The notes beneath the pieces are model-generated. The model did no database searches, was not told where the DNA came from, and saw nothing but the letters and a program-made list of their open reading frames with translations. The translations under genes and the position numbers were made by a program. Of a stretch of DNA of 24,614 bases, positions 1-8,000 are shown piece after piece. Source of the DNA: PBB1 sp046154125 (GTDB taxonomy: Bacteria; Pseudomonadota; Gammaproteobacteria; Burkholderiales; Burkholderiaceae_C); NCBI GenBank assembly GCA_046154125.1, contig JBJXEJ010000071.1:1-24614 (forward strand). The letters run 5' to 3'. Within the stretch, counting starts at the first letter, position 1. The number at the start of each line of letters is the position of its first letter.

Positions 1-176
1 GCATCGCGCTGCACCTGTCCGAAGTCAAGGGTCCGGTGATGGACCGGCTTCAAAAGACGGAGTTCATGGAACGTCTCACCGGGCGCGTGTTCCTGAGCCA
101 TTTCCAGGCCATTGCCCAGCTGACGCCGGAACTGTTGAAAGGCGACGCGGCCCCGATGGCGCAGCCGATCGGCTGA
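1..176 (+). CDS. SulP-family anion transporter, C-terminal end (partial)
   Basis: Only the last 57 codons are present, read in frame from base 3 to a TGA at 174-176. The peptide starts IALHLSEVKGPVMDRL and continues through a TEFMERLTGRVFLS stretch. This resembles the cytoplasmic STAS domain that ends SulP-type sulfate/bicarbonate permeases, where the LHLSEVKGPVMDRL segment is a familiar pattern. The membrane domain lies upstream of the window, so substrate cannot be judged. The short tail after the STAS fold (about 20 residues, ending APMAQPIG) is ordinary. No terminator hairpin is evident in the 128 bases that follow. Family assignment is from recognition of the STAS sequence alone. Confidence 0.72.
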   Translation, partial: IALHLSEVKGPVMDRLQKTEFMERLTGRVFLSHFQAIAQLTPELLKGDAAPMAQPIG

Positions 177-304
177 TGCGTCGGCATTGACTGACACGCG
201 GGCGCGGGCTTGTCCGACCGCCTGCCGTGCACGGTGCGAAAAGAATGTCTTCTTCGCCACCAAACAGACGCAGCCGCTCTGGCTGTCGCATCCAGGAGAA
301 CCTC

Positions 305-781
305 ATGGACAAGAGCAATATTCCTGAATCGTTCGGCGTGTTCAAACCCGTCGGACATGTGGTCGTCGCTTTTCGAAGCGACGGTGATATGCAGGCGGCA
401 GAGCGTTCGCTGACTGAGCAGGGTTTTTCGGCGGCGGACCTGGTGAGCTACACGCCCGCGGAAATGGTCGCCCAGGTCGATGCGGAAATCGTCAAGTCCA
501 GTCCGATGGCCGCGATCGGGCAGGACCTCAACCTCATCAAGGCCCACCGCGAACTCGCCGAAGAGGGCTGCAGCTTCCTCGTCGTGCGTGCGCCAGAGGA
601 GGCCCATGTCGACAAGGTCACGGCGGTGGCCCTGAAGCTGAATGCGGTTGCCGCGCAACGCTACGGCCGCTTCGTCACCGAAGAGCTGATCGAGGCAGAA
701 GGTGCTCCGCATCAGACCTTCGAGTCGGTCGATACCGGCCTCGATGAGGCTGGTGCAGCTGCCGCCGCCACGCGCCACTGA
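305..781 (+). CDS. Conserved small cytosolic protein, function unknown
   Basis: A 158-residue soluble protein without signal peptide or membrane segment. The start at 305 is preferred over an upstream in-frame start because AGGAG lies at 294-298 with a 6-base spacer. The N-terminal part (GHVVVAFRSDGDMQAAERSLTEQGF) reads like a beta-alpha-beta unit of the kind seen in YflT-like general stress proteins, where a strand is followed by a helix of paired residues. The middle (SSPMAAIGQDLNLIKAHRELAEEGCSFLVV) looks like a conserved helix-strand core. I recognise similar proteins as conserved hypotheticals in Burkholderiales but know no assigned function. It is followed after 49 bases by the first gene of the copper island and may or may not belong with it. 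Confidence 0.75.
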   Translation: MDKSNIPESFGVFKPVGHVVVAFRSDGDMQAAERSLTEQGFSAADLVSYTPAEMVAQVDAEIVKSSPMAAIGQDLNLIKAHRELAEEGCSFLVVRAPEEAHVDKVTAVALKLNAVAAQRYGRFVTEELIEAEGAPHQTFESVDTGLDEAGAAAAATRH

Positions 782-818
782 GCAAACTGCCGTGCCCGCG
801 GGCGCGCTTCATTGTTTC

Positions 819-824
819 TACAAT
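819..824 (+). promoter_or_regulatory. Possible -10 element (TACAAT) for a leaderless start at 831
   Basis: TACAAT matches the sigma-70 -10 consensus at five of six positions. It ends 6 bases before the ATG at 831, which would put the transcription start on or next to the start codon. No Shine-Dalgarno sequence is visible between them (CAATTGGGCG), which fits a leaderless message. No good -35 element is seen 17 bases upstream, so this is tentative. Confidence 0.3.
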
Positions 825-830
825 TGGGCG

Positions 831-1205
831 ATGCTCAGACGTGTACGTGCCGCGTTGATGTGGGTGTTGCTGGTCGCGCTTCCTTTCCAGGGATTCGCGG
901 CAGCCAGCATGCTCGGCTGCGGGCCGAGCCACCATCGTGTCTCGGAAAGCACTGCTCACGAGGCCGCACCTGCGGCCTCGGCACACGGGCACGAGCACGA
1001 AGCGTCCGGAGACCATCGCCACGCCGACAAGGCGTCCAAGTGCAGCGTCTGTGCTGCGTGCTGCGTCGGTGCGGCCTTGCCGGCGACCGCGCTGGTATTT
1101 GCAGCGGCTGCCCCAACCGATGCGCCGTCCACCCTGCCGTCGATGGGTGCGGTGGGCTTCCTGACCGACGGCCCCGACAGACCCCCTCGACCTTTCCTCG
1201 TCTGA
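831..1205 (+). CDS. His/Cys-rich small membrane or exported protein in copper island
   Basis: A 124-residue protein with an N-terminal hydrophobic segment (about residues 8-26), then a His-rich stretch (HEAAPAASAHGHEHEASGDH, about 43-62) and a cysteine cluster CSVCAACC (C71, C74, C77, C78). A second hydrophobic segment follows. Such a pattern suits binding of soft metal ions at the outer face of the inner membrane. Similar short proteins with CxxCxxCC motifs are found beside copper efflux genes in Burkholderiales, but I know of no tested function. It is the first gene of a same-strand run leading to the TolC-like protein, multicopper oxidase and cupredoxin, so a copper role is inferred from composition and position. 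An in-frame start at 702 would overlap the preceding gene and lacks the hydrophobic N-terminus, so 831 was chosen. Confidence 0.65.
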   Translation: MLRRVRAALMWVLLVALPFQGFAAASMLGCGPSHHRVSESTAHEAAPAASAHGHEHEASGDHRHADKASKCSVCAACCVGAALPATALVFAAAAPTDAPSTLPSMGAVGFLTDGPDRPPRPFLV

Positions 1206-1332
1206 CGGGCGCCGCACGCGCCCTCGCCGTGTTCGCTCACGGCGGGACCGGTGTCATCTGCACCGCTGCGCGTGCGCTTCACTGACCGTTGCCGGAGGCC
1301 GTGAGCCACCGGCACTCGAGGCGAGGTTCATC

Positions 1333-1692
1333 ATGTTTTCGATTCCCAAGGCAGCGTCGCTGCCGGTGTGCGTCCTCGCGGGCCTGCACTTCGTGTGCGC
1401 ACCGGTGCTGGGGCAGACGTCACCTGCCGATTCCGTGGCGAGCGTGATCGCCGCGCCGCAGGCGGCCGATGCCACTGCCGTCGTTCCCCCCGCGCTGTAC
1501 CGCTCGCCGTTCGCCGGCTACCGGTCGCAAACCGAACTTGCCGTCGCTCCGTGGCGCGAGACCAACGAGCAGGTGCGCCTGCGTGGTGGTTGGCGAGCCT
1601 ATGCGCGGGAAGCCGGCGGGCCCGCATCTCCCCCCGCGTCTGCCCCCGCGCAGGCACCGGCGTCGCCGGACTCCGGCCATCGGATGAAGTGA
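1333..1692 (+). CDS. Small exported protein of unknown function
   Basis: A 119-residue protein with a signal peptide (hydrophobic stretch about residues 8-26, likely cleavage after VLGQ or shortly before). The mature part has a distinctive core, YRSPFAGYRSQTE followed by VAPWRE and GGWRAYAREA (about residues 56-96). It ends in a Pro/Ala-rich, low-complexity tail. I recognise this core as something that recurs next to copper-type TolC genes in Burkholderiales, but have no function for it. It lies 10 bases upstream of the TolC-like gene and is probably co-transcribed. The conserved W, R and Y residues suggest a structural or partner-binding role, not catalysis; this is inference. No metal-binding motif is visible. 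Confidence 0.65.
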   Translation: MFSIPKAASLPVCVLAGLHFVCAPVLGQTSPADSVASVIAAPQAADATAVVPPALYRSPFAGYRSQTELAVAPWRETNEQVRLRGGWRAYAREAGGPASPPASAPAQAPASPDSGHRMK

Positions 1693-1702
1693 GGCGACCC
1701 CG

Positions 1703-3136
1703 ATGAAATCCATGCAGTCCATTCATTCGCGCAGGCGGCTGGCCGCAGCCATCGTCGCCGTGTCGGTGCTGAGCGGTTGCGCCTCGTTGAGCCCCGATGC
1801 CGGCTTCGGGATCGTCGAGCAGAGTACCCGGGATCGGCTGGGCCGCGACGTGGCCTGGGTCCGCTCCGATGCGCAGCGTGCCGCCGTCGATCAACGCGTC
1901 GCCGAGCTGCTCGGCCTGCCGCTGTCGGTCGACGCGGTGGTACAGATCGCGCTGCTGAACAACCGCGGCCTGCAGGCGTCGTTCGACGAACTCGGCATCG
2001 CCGATGCCGACCGCGTGCAGGCAGGCCTGCTGCCCAATCCCGGTTTCAGCTTCGGACGCCTGCGACAGGGCTCGGGCAGCGAGATCGATCGAACGCTGAC
2101 CTTCAATCTCGCGCACCTGCTGACGATGCCGATGGCACGCGAGATCGAGGACCGCCGCTTCGAGCAGACGCGGGGTGCGGCCATCATGGACGTGCTGTCG
2201 CTGGCAGCGCGAACGCGCAAGGCCTACTACGCGGCGGTGGCCGCCGAGGAAACCGTGCGCTACATGCGGCAGGTTCAGACCGCCGCCGAAGCCGGCGCCG
2301 AACTGGCGCGCCGGCAGGCCCAGGCCGGCAACTGGAACAAGCTGCAGCAGGCGCGCGAGCAGGGGTTCTATGCCGATGCCGCGCTGAACCTGGCGCATGC
2401 CGAGCTGGCGCGTGGCGATGCCCGCGAGCAGTTGACGCGGATGCTGGGCCTGTGGGGAGCACAGACGCAGTTCCGCCTGCCCGAACGATTGCCCGAACTG
2501 CCCGCGGAGCCGGACGACCTGCCCGACATCGAGCGCACGGCGATGGCGCAGCGCATGGATGTGCAGGCCGCGAGGCTGGGGAGCGAGCAGGTGGCGAAGC
2601 GCCTGGGTCTGACCCGCGTGACGCGCTTCGTCAATGCACTGGAAATCGGCGTGAAGCGCAACTCGTTCAGTCAGGATCAGACCGAGCGCGGATTCGAGCT
2701 CAGCTTCGAGCTGCCCCTGTTCGACTGGGGCACGGCCCGCGTCGCGCGCGCCGAGGCGATCTACATGCAGTCGGTGAATCGCGCGGCGCAAACGGCCGTC
2801 CATGCGCGCAGCGAGGTGCGTGGGGCCTATGCGAACTACCGCGTCCGCTACGACATCGCGCGCCATTACCGCGACGAGATCGTGCCGCTGAAGAAGCGCA
2901 TCTCCGATGAGAACCTGCTTCGCTACAACGGCATGCTGATCGGCGTGTTCGAGTTGCTGGCCGACGCCCGATCGCAGATCACCAGCGTCAACGGCGCCAT
3001 CGAGGCGTTGCGCGACTTCTGGCTGGCTCAGGCCGATCTCGACAGCGCGCAGATCGGCCCCGTCGAAGGCGCCTCCCTGTCGCCGTCCCTGATGCCTGCC
3101 CTGTCTGCGACGGACAGCGCCGCAGGCAACCACTGA
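1703..3136 (+). CDS. TolC/CusC-type outer-membrane efflux lipoprotein
   Basis: A 477-residue outer-membrane factor. The N-terminus has a positively charged start, a hydrophobic segment and a lipobox (VLSGC, Cys at about residue 26), so it should be a lipoprotein. Two TolC-like repeats follow. The first includes ALLNNRGLQASFDELGIADAD and LLPNPGFSFGRL (about 80-125); the second includes FELSFELPLFDWGTARVARAE (about 330-350). Long helical heptad-rich segments suit the periplasmic coiled-coil barrel. Length is normal for the family. No inner-membrane RND pump or adaptor gene is next to it. Instead it is followed 12 bases later by a multicopper oxidase, an arrangement common in Burkholderiales copper islands. 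It may export copper with a pump encoded elsewhere or support another envelope function. The start has a GAGG site upstream. Confidence 0.88.
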   Translation: MKSMQSIHSRRRLAAAIVAVSVLSGCASLSPDAGFGIVEQSTRDRLGRDVAWVRSDAQRAAVDQRVAELLGLPLSVDAVVQIALLNNRGLQASFDELGIADADRVQAGLLPNPGFSFGRLRQGSGSEIDRTLTFNLAHLLTMPMAREIEDRRFEQTRGAAIMDVLSLAARTRKAYYAAVAAEETVRYMRQVQTAAEAGAELARRQAQAGNWNKLQQAREQGFYADAALNLAHAELARGDAREQLTRMLGLWGAQTQFRLPERLPELPAEPDDLPDIERTAMAQRMDVQAARLGSEQVAKRLGLTRVTRFVNALEIGVKRNSFSQDQTERGFELSFELPLFDWGTARVARAEAIYMQSVNRAAQTAVHARSEVRGAYANYRVRYDIARHYRDEIVPLKKRISDENLLRYNGMLIGVFELLADARSQITSVNGAIEALRDFWLAQADLDSAQIGPVEGASLSPSLMPALSATDSAAGNH

Positions 3137-3148
3137 ATCGAGGCCCTC

Positions 3149-4561
3149 ATGTTCTCAAGACGTACTTTCTTTCGAAGCGCAGGTGCGGCCTCGGCAGCCG
3201 TTGCGGCTGCCTCTGTCAGCCGCGTGGCGATGGCCGCCTTGCCCGAGCCGGTGATCCAGGACAAGCCCGACACGATGCCGCCGCTGGTGCCCGCCACCGG
3301 CCGGCCGTACAACGCGGTGGTCACGCTGAACGGCTGGACTTTGCCCTGGCGCATGAACAACGGGGTCAAGGAATTCCACCTCGTCGCCGAACCGGTGGTG
3401 CGCGAGATGGCGCCCGGCTTCAAGGCTCACCTCTGGGGCTACAACGGCCAGTCGCCGGGCCCGACGATCGAGGTGGTCGAAGGCGATCGCGTGCGCATAT
3501 TCGTCACCAACAAGCTGCCCGAGCACACGACGGTGCACTGGCACGGCCAGCGCCTGCCCAACGGCATGGACGGCGTCGCGGGACTGAACCAGCCGGCGAT
3601 CCAGCCGGGCAAGACCTTCGTCTACGAGTTCATCGCTCGGCGACCCGGCACCTTCATGTACCACCCGCACGCGGACGAGATGACGCAGATGGCGATGGGG
3701 ATGATGGGCACCTGGATCACGCATCCGAAGGTGCGGCACCCGTTGATCGACGAGGTCGACCGCGACTTCGTGTTCCTGCTCAACGCCTACGACATCGACC
3801 CCGGCGCTTACACGCCGAAGATCATGACGATGCTCGACTTCAACCTCTGGAGCTGGAACAGCCGTGTCTTTCCAGGCATCGACCCACTGGTCGTGCGTCA
3901 GCACGACAAGGTGCGCATCCGCATCGGCAACCTGACGATGACGAACCACCCGATCCACCTGCACGGCCACGAGTTCATGGTGACCGGCACCGATGGCGGC
4001 GCAGTGCCGAAGTCCGCACGCTGGCCCGAGGTGACGACCGACGTCGCGGTCGGCCAGATGCGGCAGATCGAGTTCGTCGCCGACGAACCCGGCGACTGGG
4101 CTTTCCACTGCCACAAGAGCCACCACACGATGAACGCGATGGGGCACAACGTGCCGACGATGATCGGTGTCGATCACCAGGGCATCGCGAGGCAGATCAC
4201 CAGCCTGATCCCCGACTACATGGTGATGAGCGAGCGCGGCATGGCCGACATGACCGAGATGCAGATGCCGATTCCCGACAACACCGCGCCGATGATGAGC
4301 GGCGACGGCCCGGTCGGTTCGGTCGAGATGGGCGGCATGTTCAGCCTGCTGAAGGTGCGGCGCGACCAGAAGCCCGGCGACTACAGGGATCCCGGCTGGT
4401 ACTCGCATCCGAACGCAACGGTCGCCTACGAATGGGCCGGCGCGCTGCAGCAACCCGAGCGTTTCCAGTCACAGGGCGGGCAATCGATGCCTGCGAAGAA
4501 CATGCCTGCACAGGAAGTCGAAGTGCAGGTCCGCAAGCCGATCGGTCACACCGGGCACTGA
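3149..4561 (+). CDS. Tat-exported multicopper oxidase (copper tolerance)
   Basis: A 470-residue periplasmic multicopper oxidase, expected to oxidise Cu(I) to Cu(II) with reduction of oxygen to water. The N-terminus SRRTFF followed by a hydrophobic stretch is a twin-arginine signal, as expected for an enzyme exported after folding. All four copper motifs are visible: HWHGQ (H130, H132), HPH (H172, H174), HPIHLHGH (H267, H270, H272) and HCHKSHH (H320, C321, H322, H326) with M331 as likely axial type-1 ligand. The C-terminal segment after about residue 355 is Met-rich (GMADMTEMQM, PMMSG, EMGGM). This resembles the methionine-rich regions that recruit copper in CueO/CopA oxidases, but here it lies after the last copper motif. 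It sits between the TolC-like lipoprotein and the cupredoxin-CusF gene, all on the same strand with short gaps. Confidence 0.93.
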   Translation: MFSRRTFFRSAGAASAAVAAASVSRVAMAALPEPVIQDKPDTMPPLVPATGRPYNAVVTLNGWTLPWRMNNGVKEFHLVAEPVVREMAPGFKAHLWGYNGQSPGPTIEVVEGDRVRIFVTNKLPEHTTVHWHGQRLPNGMDGVAGLNQPAIQPGKTFVYEFIARRPGTFMYHPHADEMTQMAMGMMGTWITHPKVRHPLIDEVDRDFVFLLNAYDIDPGAYTPKIMTMLDFNLWSWNSRVFPGIDPLVVRQHDKVRIRIGNLTMTNHPIHLHGHEFMVTGTDGGAVPKSARWPEVTTDVAVGQMRQIEFVADEPGDWAFHCHKSHHTMNAMGHNVPTMIGVDHQGIARQITSLIPDYMVMSERGMADMTEMQMPIPDNTAPMMSGDGPVGSVEMGGMFSLLKVRRDQKPGDYRDPGWYSHPNATVAYEWAGALQQPERFQSQGGQSMPAKNMPAQEVEVQVRKPIGHTGH

Positions 4562-4590
4562 GGCCCGACACCACCCTGGAAGGCACACCC

Positions 4591-5373
4591 ATGAAACAGA
4601 TACAGGCATATTTCATCGCAGCCGGTTTCCTGCTTGTCGGTGGTGGCGCATTTGCGCATGGCGAGGAAGACCACCACAAGCCGGGCAGCACCGCGGCTCA
4701 CGAAGGCCACGCGTCGGCGCTGGGTCAGCCAGGCGACCCGAAGCAGGTCGGGCGCAACGTCGAGATCACGATGAGCGATGCGATGCGCTTCAGCCCGGCC
4801 CGGGTCTCGGTGCAACGCGGCGAGACGATCCGCTTCGTCCTCAAGAACGAAGGAAGGCTGAAGCACGAGATGGTGCTCGGAACGATGGCCGAGTTGACGG
4901 AGCATGCCGCGCTGATGCGCAGGTTCCCCAGCATGGAACACGTCGATCCGAACCAGGCCAGCGTCGAGCCCGGTCAGACCGGCGAACTGATCTGGCAATT
5001 CACGAAGGCTGGCACGTTCGATTTCGCCTGCCTGCAGGCCGGGCACTACGACGCGGGCATGAAGGGGCAGGTCGTGGTGGATGGCGCTCTCCGGCCGTCG
5101 AAGATCAACCACCGGTCCACGGACATCGTCATCGCCCAGGCCCCGTCTGGCGACCTGACCGATGGCGAGGTGCGCAAGATCGACAGGGACAACGGCAAGG
5201 TCACGCTGAAGCACGGCGAGATTCGCAACCTGGACATGCCCGGCATGACGATGGTCTTCGTCGTCAGGGACAAGGCGATGCTCGACTTGCTGAAGGCGGG
5301 CGACAAGGTGCGGTTCAAGGCGATCGACGACGGCGGCAAGCTCACCGTCACCGAGATCGACGTGGTGAAGTGA
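4591..5373 (+). CDS. Periplasmic cupredoxin fused to CusF-like copper-binding domain
   Basis: A 260-residue exported protein with two copper domains in one chain. After a signal peptide ending GGGAFAHG and a His-rich segment (about residues 23-40), a cupredoxin domain (about 55-165) shows all type-1 copper ligands: H92 in KHEMVLG, C147 and H152 in ACLQAGH, and M157. The linker (about 165-190) leads to a CusF-type small beta-barrel (about 191-260) with H208, M219 and M221. The position of the E. coli CusF tryptophan is M216 (DMPGMTM). The cupredoxin half resembles the CopI-type cupredoxins of Rubrivivax. In many Burkholderiales the two domains are, as I recall, adjacent separate genes. The start at 4591 is supported by GGAAGG 7 bases upstream and by the signal peptide. 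It probably buffers or relays copper for the upstream oxidase. Confidence 0.88.
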   Translation: MKQIQAYFIAAGFLLVGGGAFAHGEEDHHKPGSTAAHEGHASALGQPGDPKQVGRNVEITMSDAMRFSPARVSVQRGETIRFVLKNEGRLKHEMVLGTMAELTEHAALMRRFPSMEHVDPNQASVEPGQTGELIWQFTKAGTFDFACLQAGHYDAGMKGQVVVDGALRPSKINHRSTDIVIAQAPSGDLTDGEVRKIDRDNGKVTLKHGEIRNLDMPGMTMVFVVRDKAMLDLLKAGDKVRFKAIDDGGKLTVTEIDVVK

Positions 5374-5428
5374 GGCTGCAGCAGGCCGCGTGGAGGTCCT
5401 TCGATCCGCTGCGTGCCAACCCCGACGC

Positions 5429-7951
5429 TCAGGCGGCTCGTTTCTGCGGGGCCGGGGTGGTGTCGACCGCGGTCGATGCCCTTGCCGGTTCCGCAGAAAC
5501 GCCTTCCTGCGGCATCGCGCGCCAGCGTCTGAGCAGCAGCGCGTTGCCGACCACGCTGACGCTGCTGAGCGCCATCGCGCCGCCGGCGATCACCGGGTTC
5601 AGCAGGCCGAACGCAGCCAGCGGGATGCCGACGACGTTGTAGGCGAAAGCCCAGAACAGCCCGCGCCGGATCGTTGCGTAGGTGCGCCGCGACACGTCGA
5701 GCGCATCGGCGACGAGCCGCGGGTCGCCGCGCATCAGCGTGATGCCGGCGGTCTCCATCGCGACGTCGGTGCCGGTCGACATCGCGATGCCGACATCTGC
5801 CGCCGCGAGCGCCGGTGCGTCGTTGATCCCGTCACCCACCATCGCGACGAGCGCACCGCCCGATCGCAGCTCCTGCACGATGGCGGCCTTGTCGGCCGGC
5901 AGCACCTCGGCACGGAACGACTCGATGCCGAGTTGTCGCGACACCGCTTCGGCGCTGCCGCGGTTGTCGCCGGTGAGCATGACGGTGTGGATGCCGAGTT
6001 CATGGAGACGCGTCACCGCTGCACGCGCCGATGCCTTCACTGCGTCACCGAACGCGAGCAGGCCCAGCAGCTCGGCGGCGCCGCCTTCTGCCAGGGGTCT
6101 ACGCATCAACCACGAGACGGTGCAGCCCTGGGCCTGCAGCCGAGCGGCCTCGGTCGCCAGTTCCCCGGCATCGAGGCCCAGTTCGTGCAGCAGCCGGCTG
6201 CTGCCCAGGGCGAGCGGCTGTCCGCTCACCGTGGCCTCGATGCCGCGACCGGGCAATGCGCTCGCGTCCCCGGCACCCGGCACCGTCAGTCCGTCGGTGC
6301 TTGCGGCGGTCATCACCGCCCGAGCGAGCGGGTGGTCGCTCGTGGCTTGCATGGCCGCGGCCAGACGCAGCACTTCCTGCCGCGTGTGGCCCGGGCCGGG
6401 CAGCAGCGCGACCAGCGTCGGGTGTCCCTCGGTCAGTGTTCCCGTCTTGTCGAAGGCGACCGTGGTCACCGAATGCGCGACTTCAAGCGCCTGTGCATCC
6501 TTGATCAGGATGCCTTGTCGCGCCGCGGCGCCGGTGCCCACCATGATGGCCGTGGGTGTGGCCAGGCCCAGCGCGCAGGGGCATGCGATGACCAGCACGG
6601 CCACCGCGTTGACGACCGCCTGCTCCCAGTGACCGGTTGCCGCCATCCAGCCGATCAGCGTGAGCAGCGCGACCCCCAGCACCACCGGGACGAACACCGC
6701 GCTGACCCGATCGACGAGCCGCTGGATCGGGGCCTTGGCTGCCTGCGCCGACTCGACCATGCGGATGATCCGCGCCAGCGTGGTCTCTGCGCCCACCGCC
6801 TGTGTCTTGAGGGTGAGCACGCCTTCGGCGTTGATTGCACCTCCGGTCACACGGTCGCCGATGCCCTTGGTCACGGGCATGCCTTCGCCGGTGATCAGCG
6901 ACTCGTCCACGTGGCTGTGGCCTTCGGTGATCTCGCCGTCCACCGCGATGCGCTCGCCAGCGCGCACCCGCACCCGATCGCCGATGCGCACCTGTTCGAC
7001 CGGCAGTTCGATCTCGACCTCTGCGCCGGCCTCGGTGCGCAGTACCCGTGCCGTCGCGGGTCGCAGTGCGTTGAGCGCCCGGATCGCTTCGGTCGTCTGC
7101 CGCTTGGCGCGGCCTTCCAGCCACTTGCCGAGCAGCACCAGCGTGATGACCGCCGCAGAGGCTTCGAAGTACAGGTGCGGCATGCCGTGATCCGCATGCT
7201 GGAACAGCAGGTAGACCGACAGACCGAAGGCGGCCGATGTGCCCAGCGCGACCAGCAGGTCCATGTTGCCGGCGCCGGCCCGTACGGCCATCCATCCGGC
7301 GCGGTAGAAGCGCCAGCCCAGCCCGAACTGCACCGGTGCCGCCAGCGCCAGCTGCACCCAGCCCGATGGCATCCAGGCGATGCCCATCCACTGCAGCAGC
7401 ATCGGGGCGATCAGCGGCAGCGTGAAAGCCGCGCTCAGCGCGACCGGCCACCAGTCAGGCCATCGAGTCGCACCCGTCGGAGCGCGGCTGCCTGCGTCGC
7501 GAGCGCTGTATCCGGCCTTCTCGACGGCGGCGATCAGCGCCGCCATCGGCACGGTGGACAGCGCCTCGATCGTGGCGCGTTCGGTCGCCAGGTTCACCGA
7601 GGCCGACGTGACTCCCGGCACCTTCAGCAAGGCCTTCTCGACGCGGCCGACACACGATGCACAGGTCATCCCTTGCACCTGAAGCGTCATGCTGTTCATC
7701 GCCACGCCGTATCCGGCTTGTTGCACTGCCGCCGCGATGGCTTGCGTGCTGACTGACGTGTCGGTGTCGACCGTGGCCTGTTCTGTCGCCAGGTTGACGC
7801 TAGCCTGTGCAACCCCCGGCACTTTCATCAGTGCCTTCTCGACGCGAAGCGCACATGAGGCGCAGGTCATGCCGGTGATCTGCAACCGGAGGGCGCCGGT
7901 GCGGCCCCCCGCCGAGGAGATGGTGTTCATGTGCGTTTTGCTGGCGATCAT
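5429..7951 (-). CDS. copA: Cu(I)-exporting P1B-type ATPase with two N-terminal HMA domains
   Basis: An 840-residue inner-membrane pump that expels Cu(I) from the cytoplasm. Two heavy-metal-associated domains carry GMTCASC (Cys 30/33 and 97/100). The core follows: actuator motif LITGEG (about 352-357), membrane metal site CPC (457-459), phosphorylation site DKTGT (501-505), nucleotide-site SDHP (538-541) and GDGIND. The last membrane helices show YN and MALSSVSV, the pattern of the copper(I) subclass. The actuator loop reads TGEG where TGES or TGEP is more usual. The gene converges with the cupredoxin-CusF gene (55 bases between stops) and diverges from the CopZ-like gene. Two starts are possible: 7951, with GAGGA 11 bases upstream, or 7930, which removes seven residues. 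Confidence 0.96.
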   Translation of the reverse strand: MIASKTHMNTISSAGGRTGALRLQITGMTCASCALRVEKALMKVPGVAQASVNLATEQATVDTDTSVSTQAIAAAVQQAGYGVAMNSMTLQVQGMTCASCVGRVEKALLKVPGVTSASVNLATERATIEALSTVPMAALIAAVEKAGYSARDAGSRAPTGATRWPDWWPVALSAAFTLPLIAPMLLQWMGIAWMPSGWVQLALAAPVQFGLGWRFYRAGWMAVRAGAGNMDLLVALGTSAAFGLSVYLLFQHADHGMPHLYFEASAAVITLVLLGKWLEGRAKRQTTEAIRALNALRPATARVLRTEAGAEVEIELPVEQVRIGDRVRVRAGERIAVDGEITEGHSHVDESLITGEGMPVTKGIGDRVTGGAINAEGVLTLKTQAVGAETTLARIIRMVESAQAAKAPIQRLVDRVSAVFVPVVLGVALLTLIGWMAATGHWEQAVVNAVAVLVIACPCALGLATPTAIMVGTGAAARQGILIKDAQALEVAHSVTTVAFDKTGTLTEGHPTLVALLPGPGHTRQEVLRLAAAMQATSDHPLARAVMTAASTDGLTVPGAGDASALPGRGIEATVSGQPLALGSSRLLHELGLDAGELATEAARLQAQGCTVSWLMRRPLAEGGAAELLGLLAFGDAVKASARAAVTRLHELGIHTVMLTGDNRGSAEAVSRQLGIESFRAEVLPADKAAIVQELRSGGALVAMVGDGINDAPALAAADVGIAMSTGTDVAMETAGITLMRGDPRLVADALDVSRRTYATIRRGLFWAFAYNVVGIPLAAFGLLNPVIAGGAMALSSVSVVGNALLLRRWRAMPQEGVSAEPARASTAVDTTPAPQKRAA

Positions 7952-7968
7952 CGCGAGGAGGATCCTCG

Positions 7969-8000
7969 ACAGTACATCCTGCGAGCCGTACCCTACTCAA
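7969..8000 (-). promoter_or_regulatory. Possible MerR/CueR-type promoter of copA
   Basis: In the 64-base gap between copA and the CopZ gene, reading toward copA, TTGAGT (8000-7995) is followed after 20 bases by TACTGT (7974-7969). A GTAC-N12-GTAC dyad (7972-7975 and 7988-7991) lies largely within that long spacer. MerR-family copper regulators such as CueR act on promoters with 19-20 base spacers and a dyad between the elements. The -10 match is poor and no regulator gene is in the window, so this is a weak candidate. Confidence 0.28.

Noticed and set aside
702..830. Upstream extension of the His/Cys-rich protein to a start at 702
   Set aside because: It would overlap the preceding gene by 80 bases and hide the hydrophobic N-terminus; the ATG at 831 fits better.
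1331..3133. Long reading frame on the - strand, about 600 codons, opposite the TolC-like gene
   Set aside because: It mirrors a clear real gene; its product is rich in His, Arg and Gln with no recognisable domain, as expected for an antisense frame in GC-rich DNA.
5390..7756. 788-codon reading frame on the + strand opposite copA
   Set aside because: copA has all P-type ATPase motifs on the other strand; this frame encodes a His/Arg/Gln-rich sequence without any domain.
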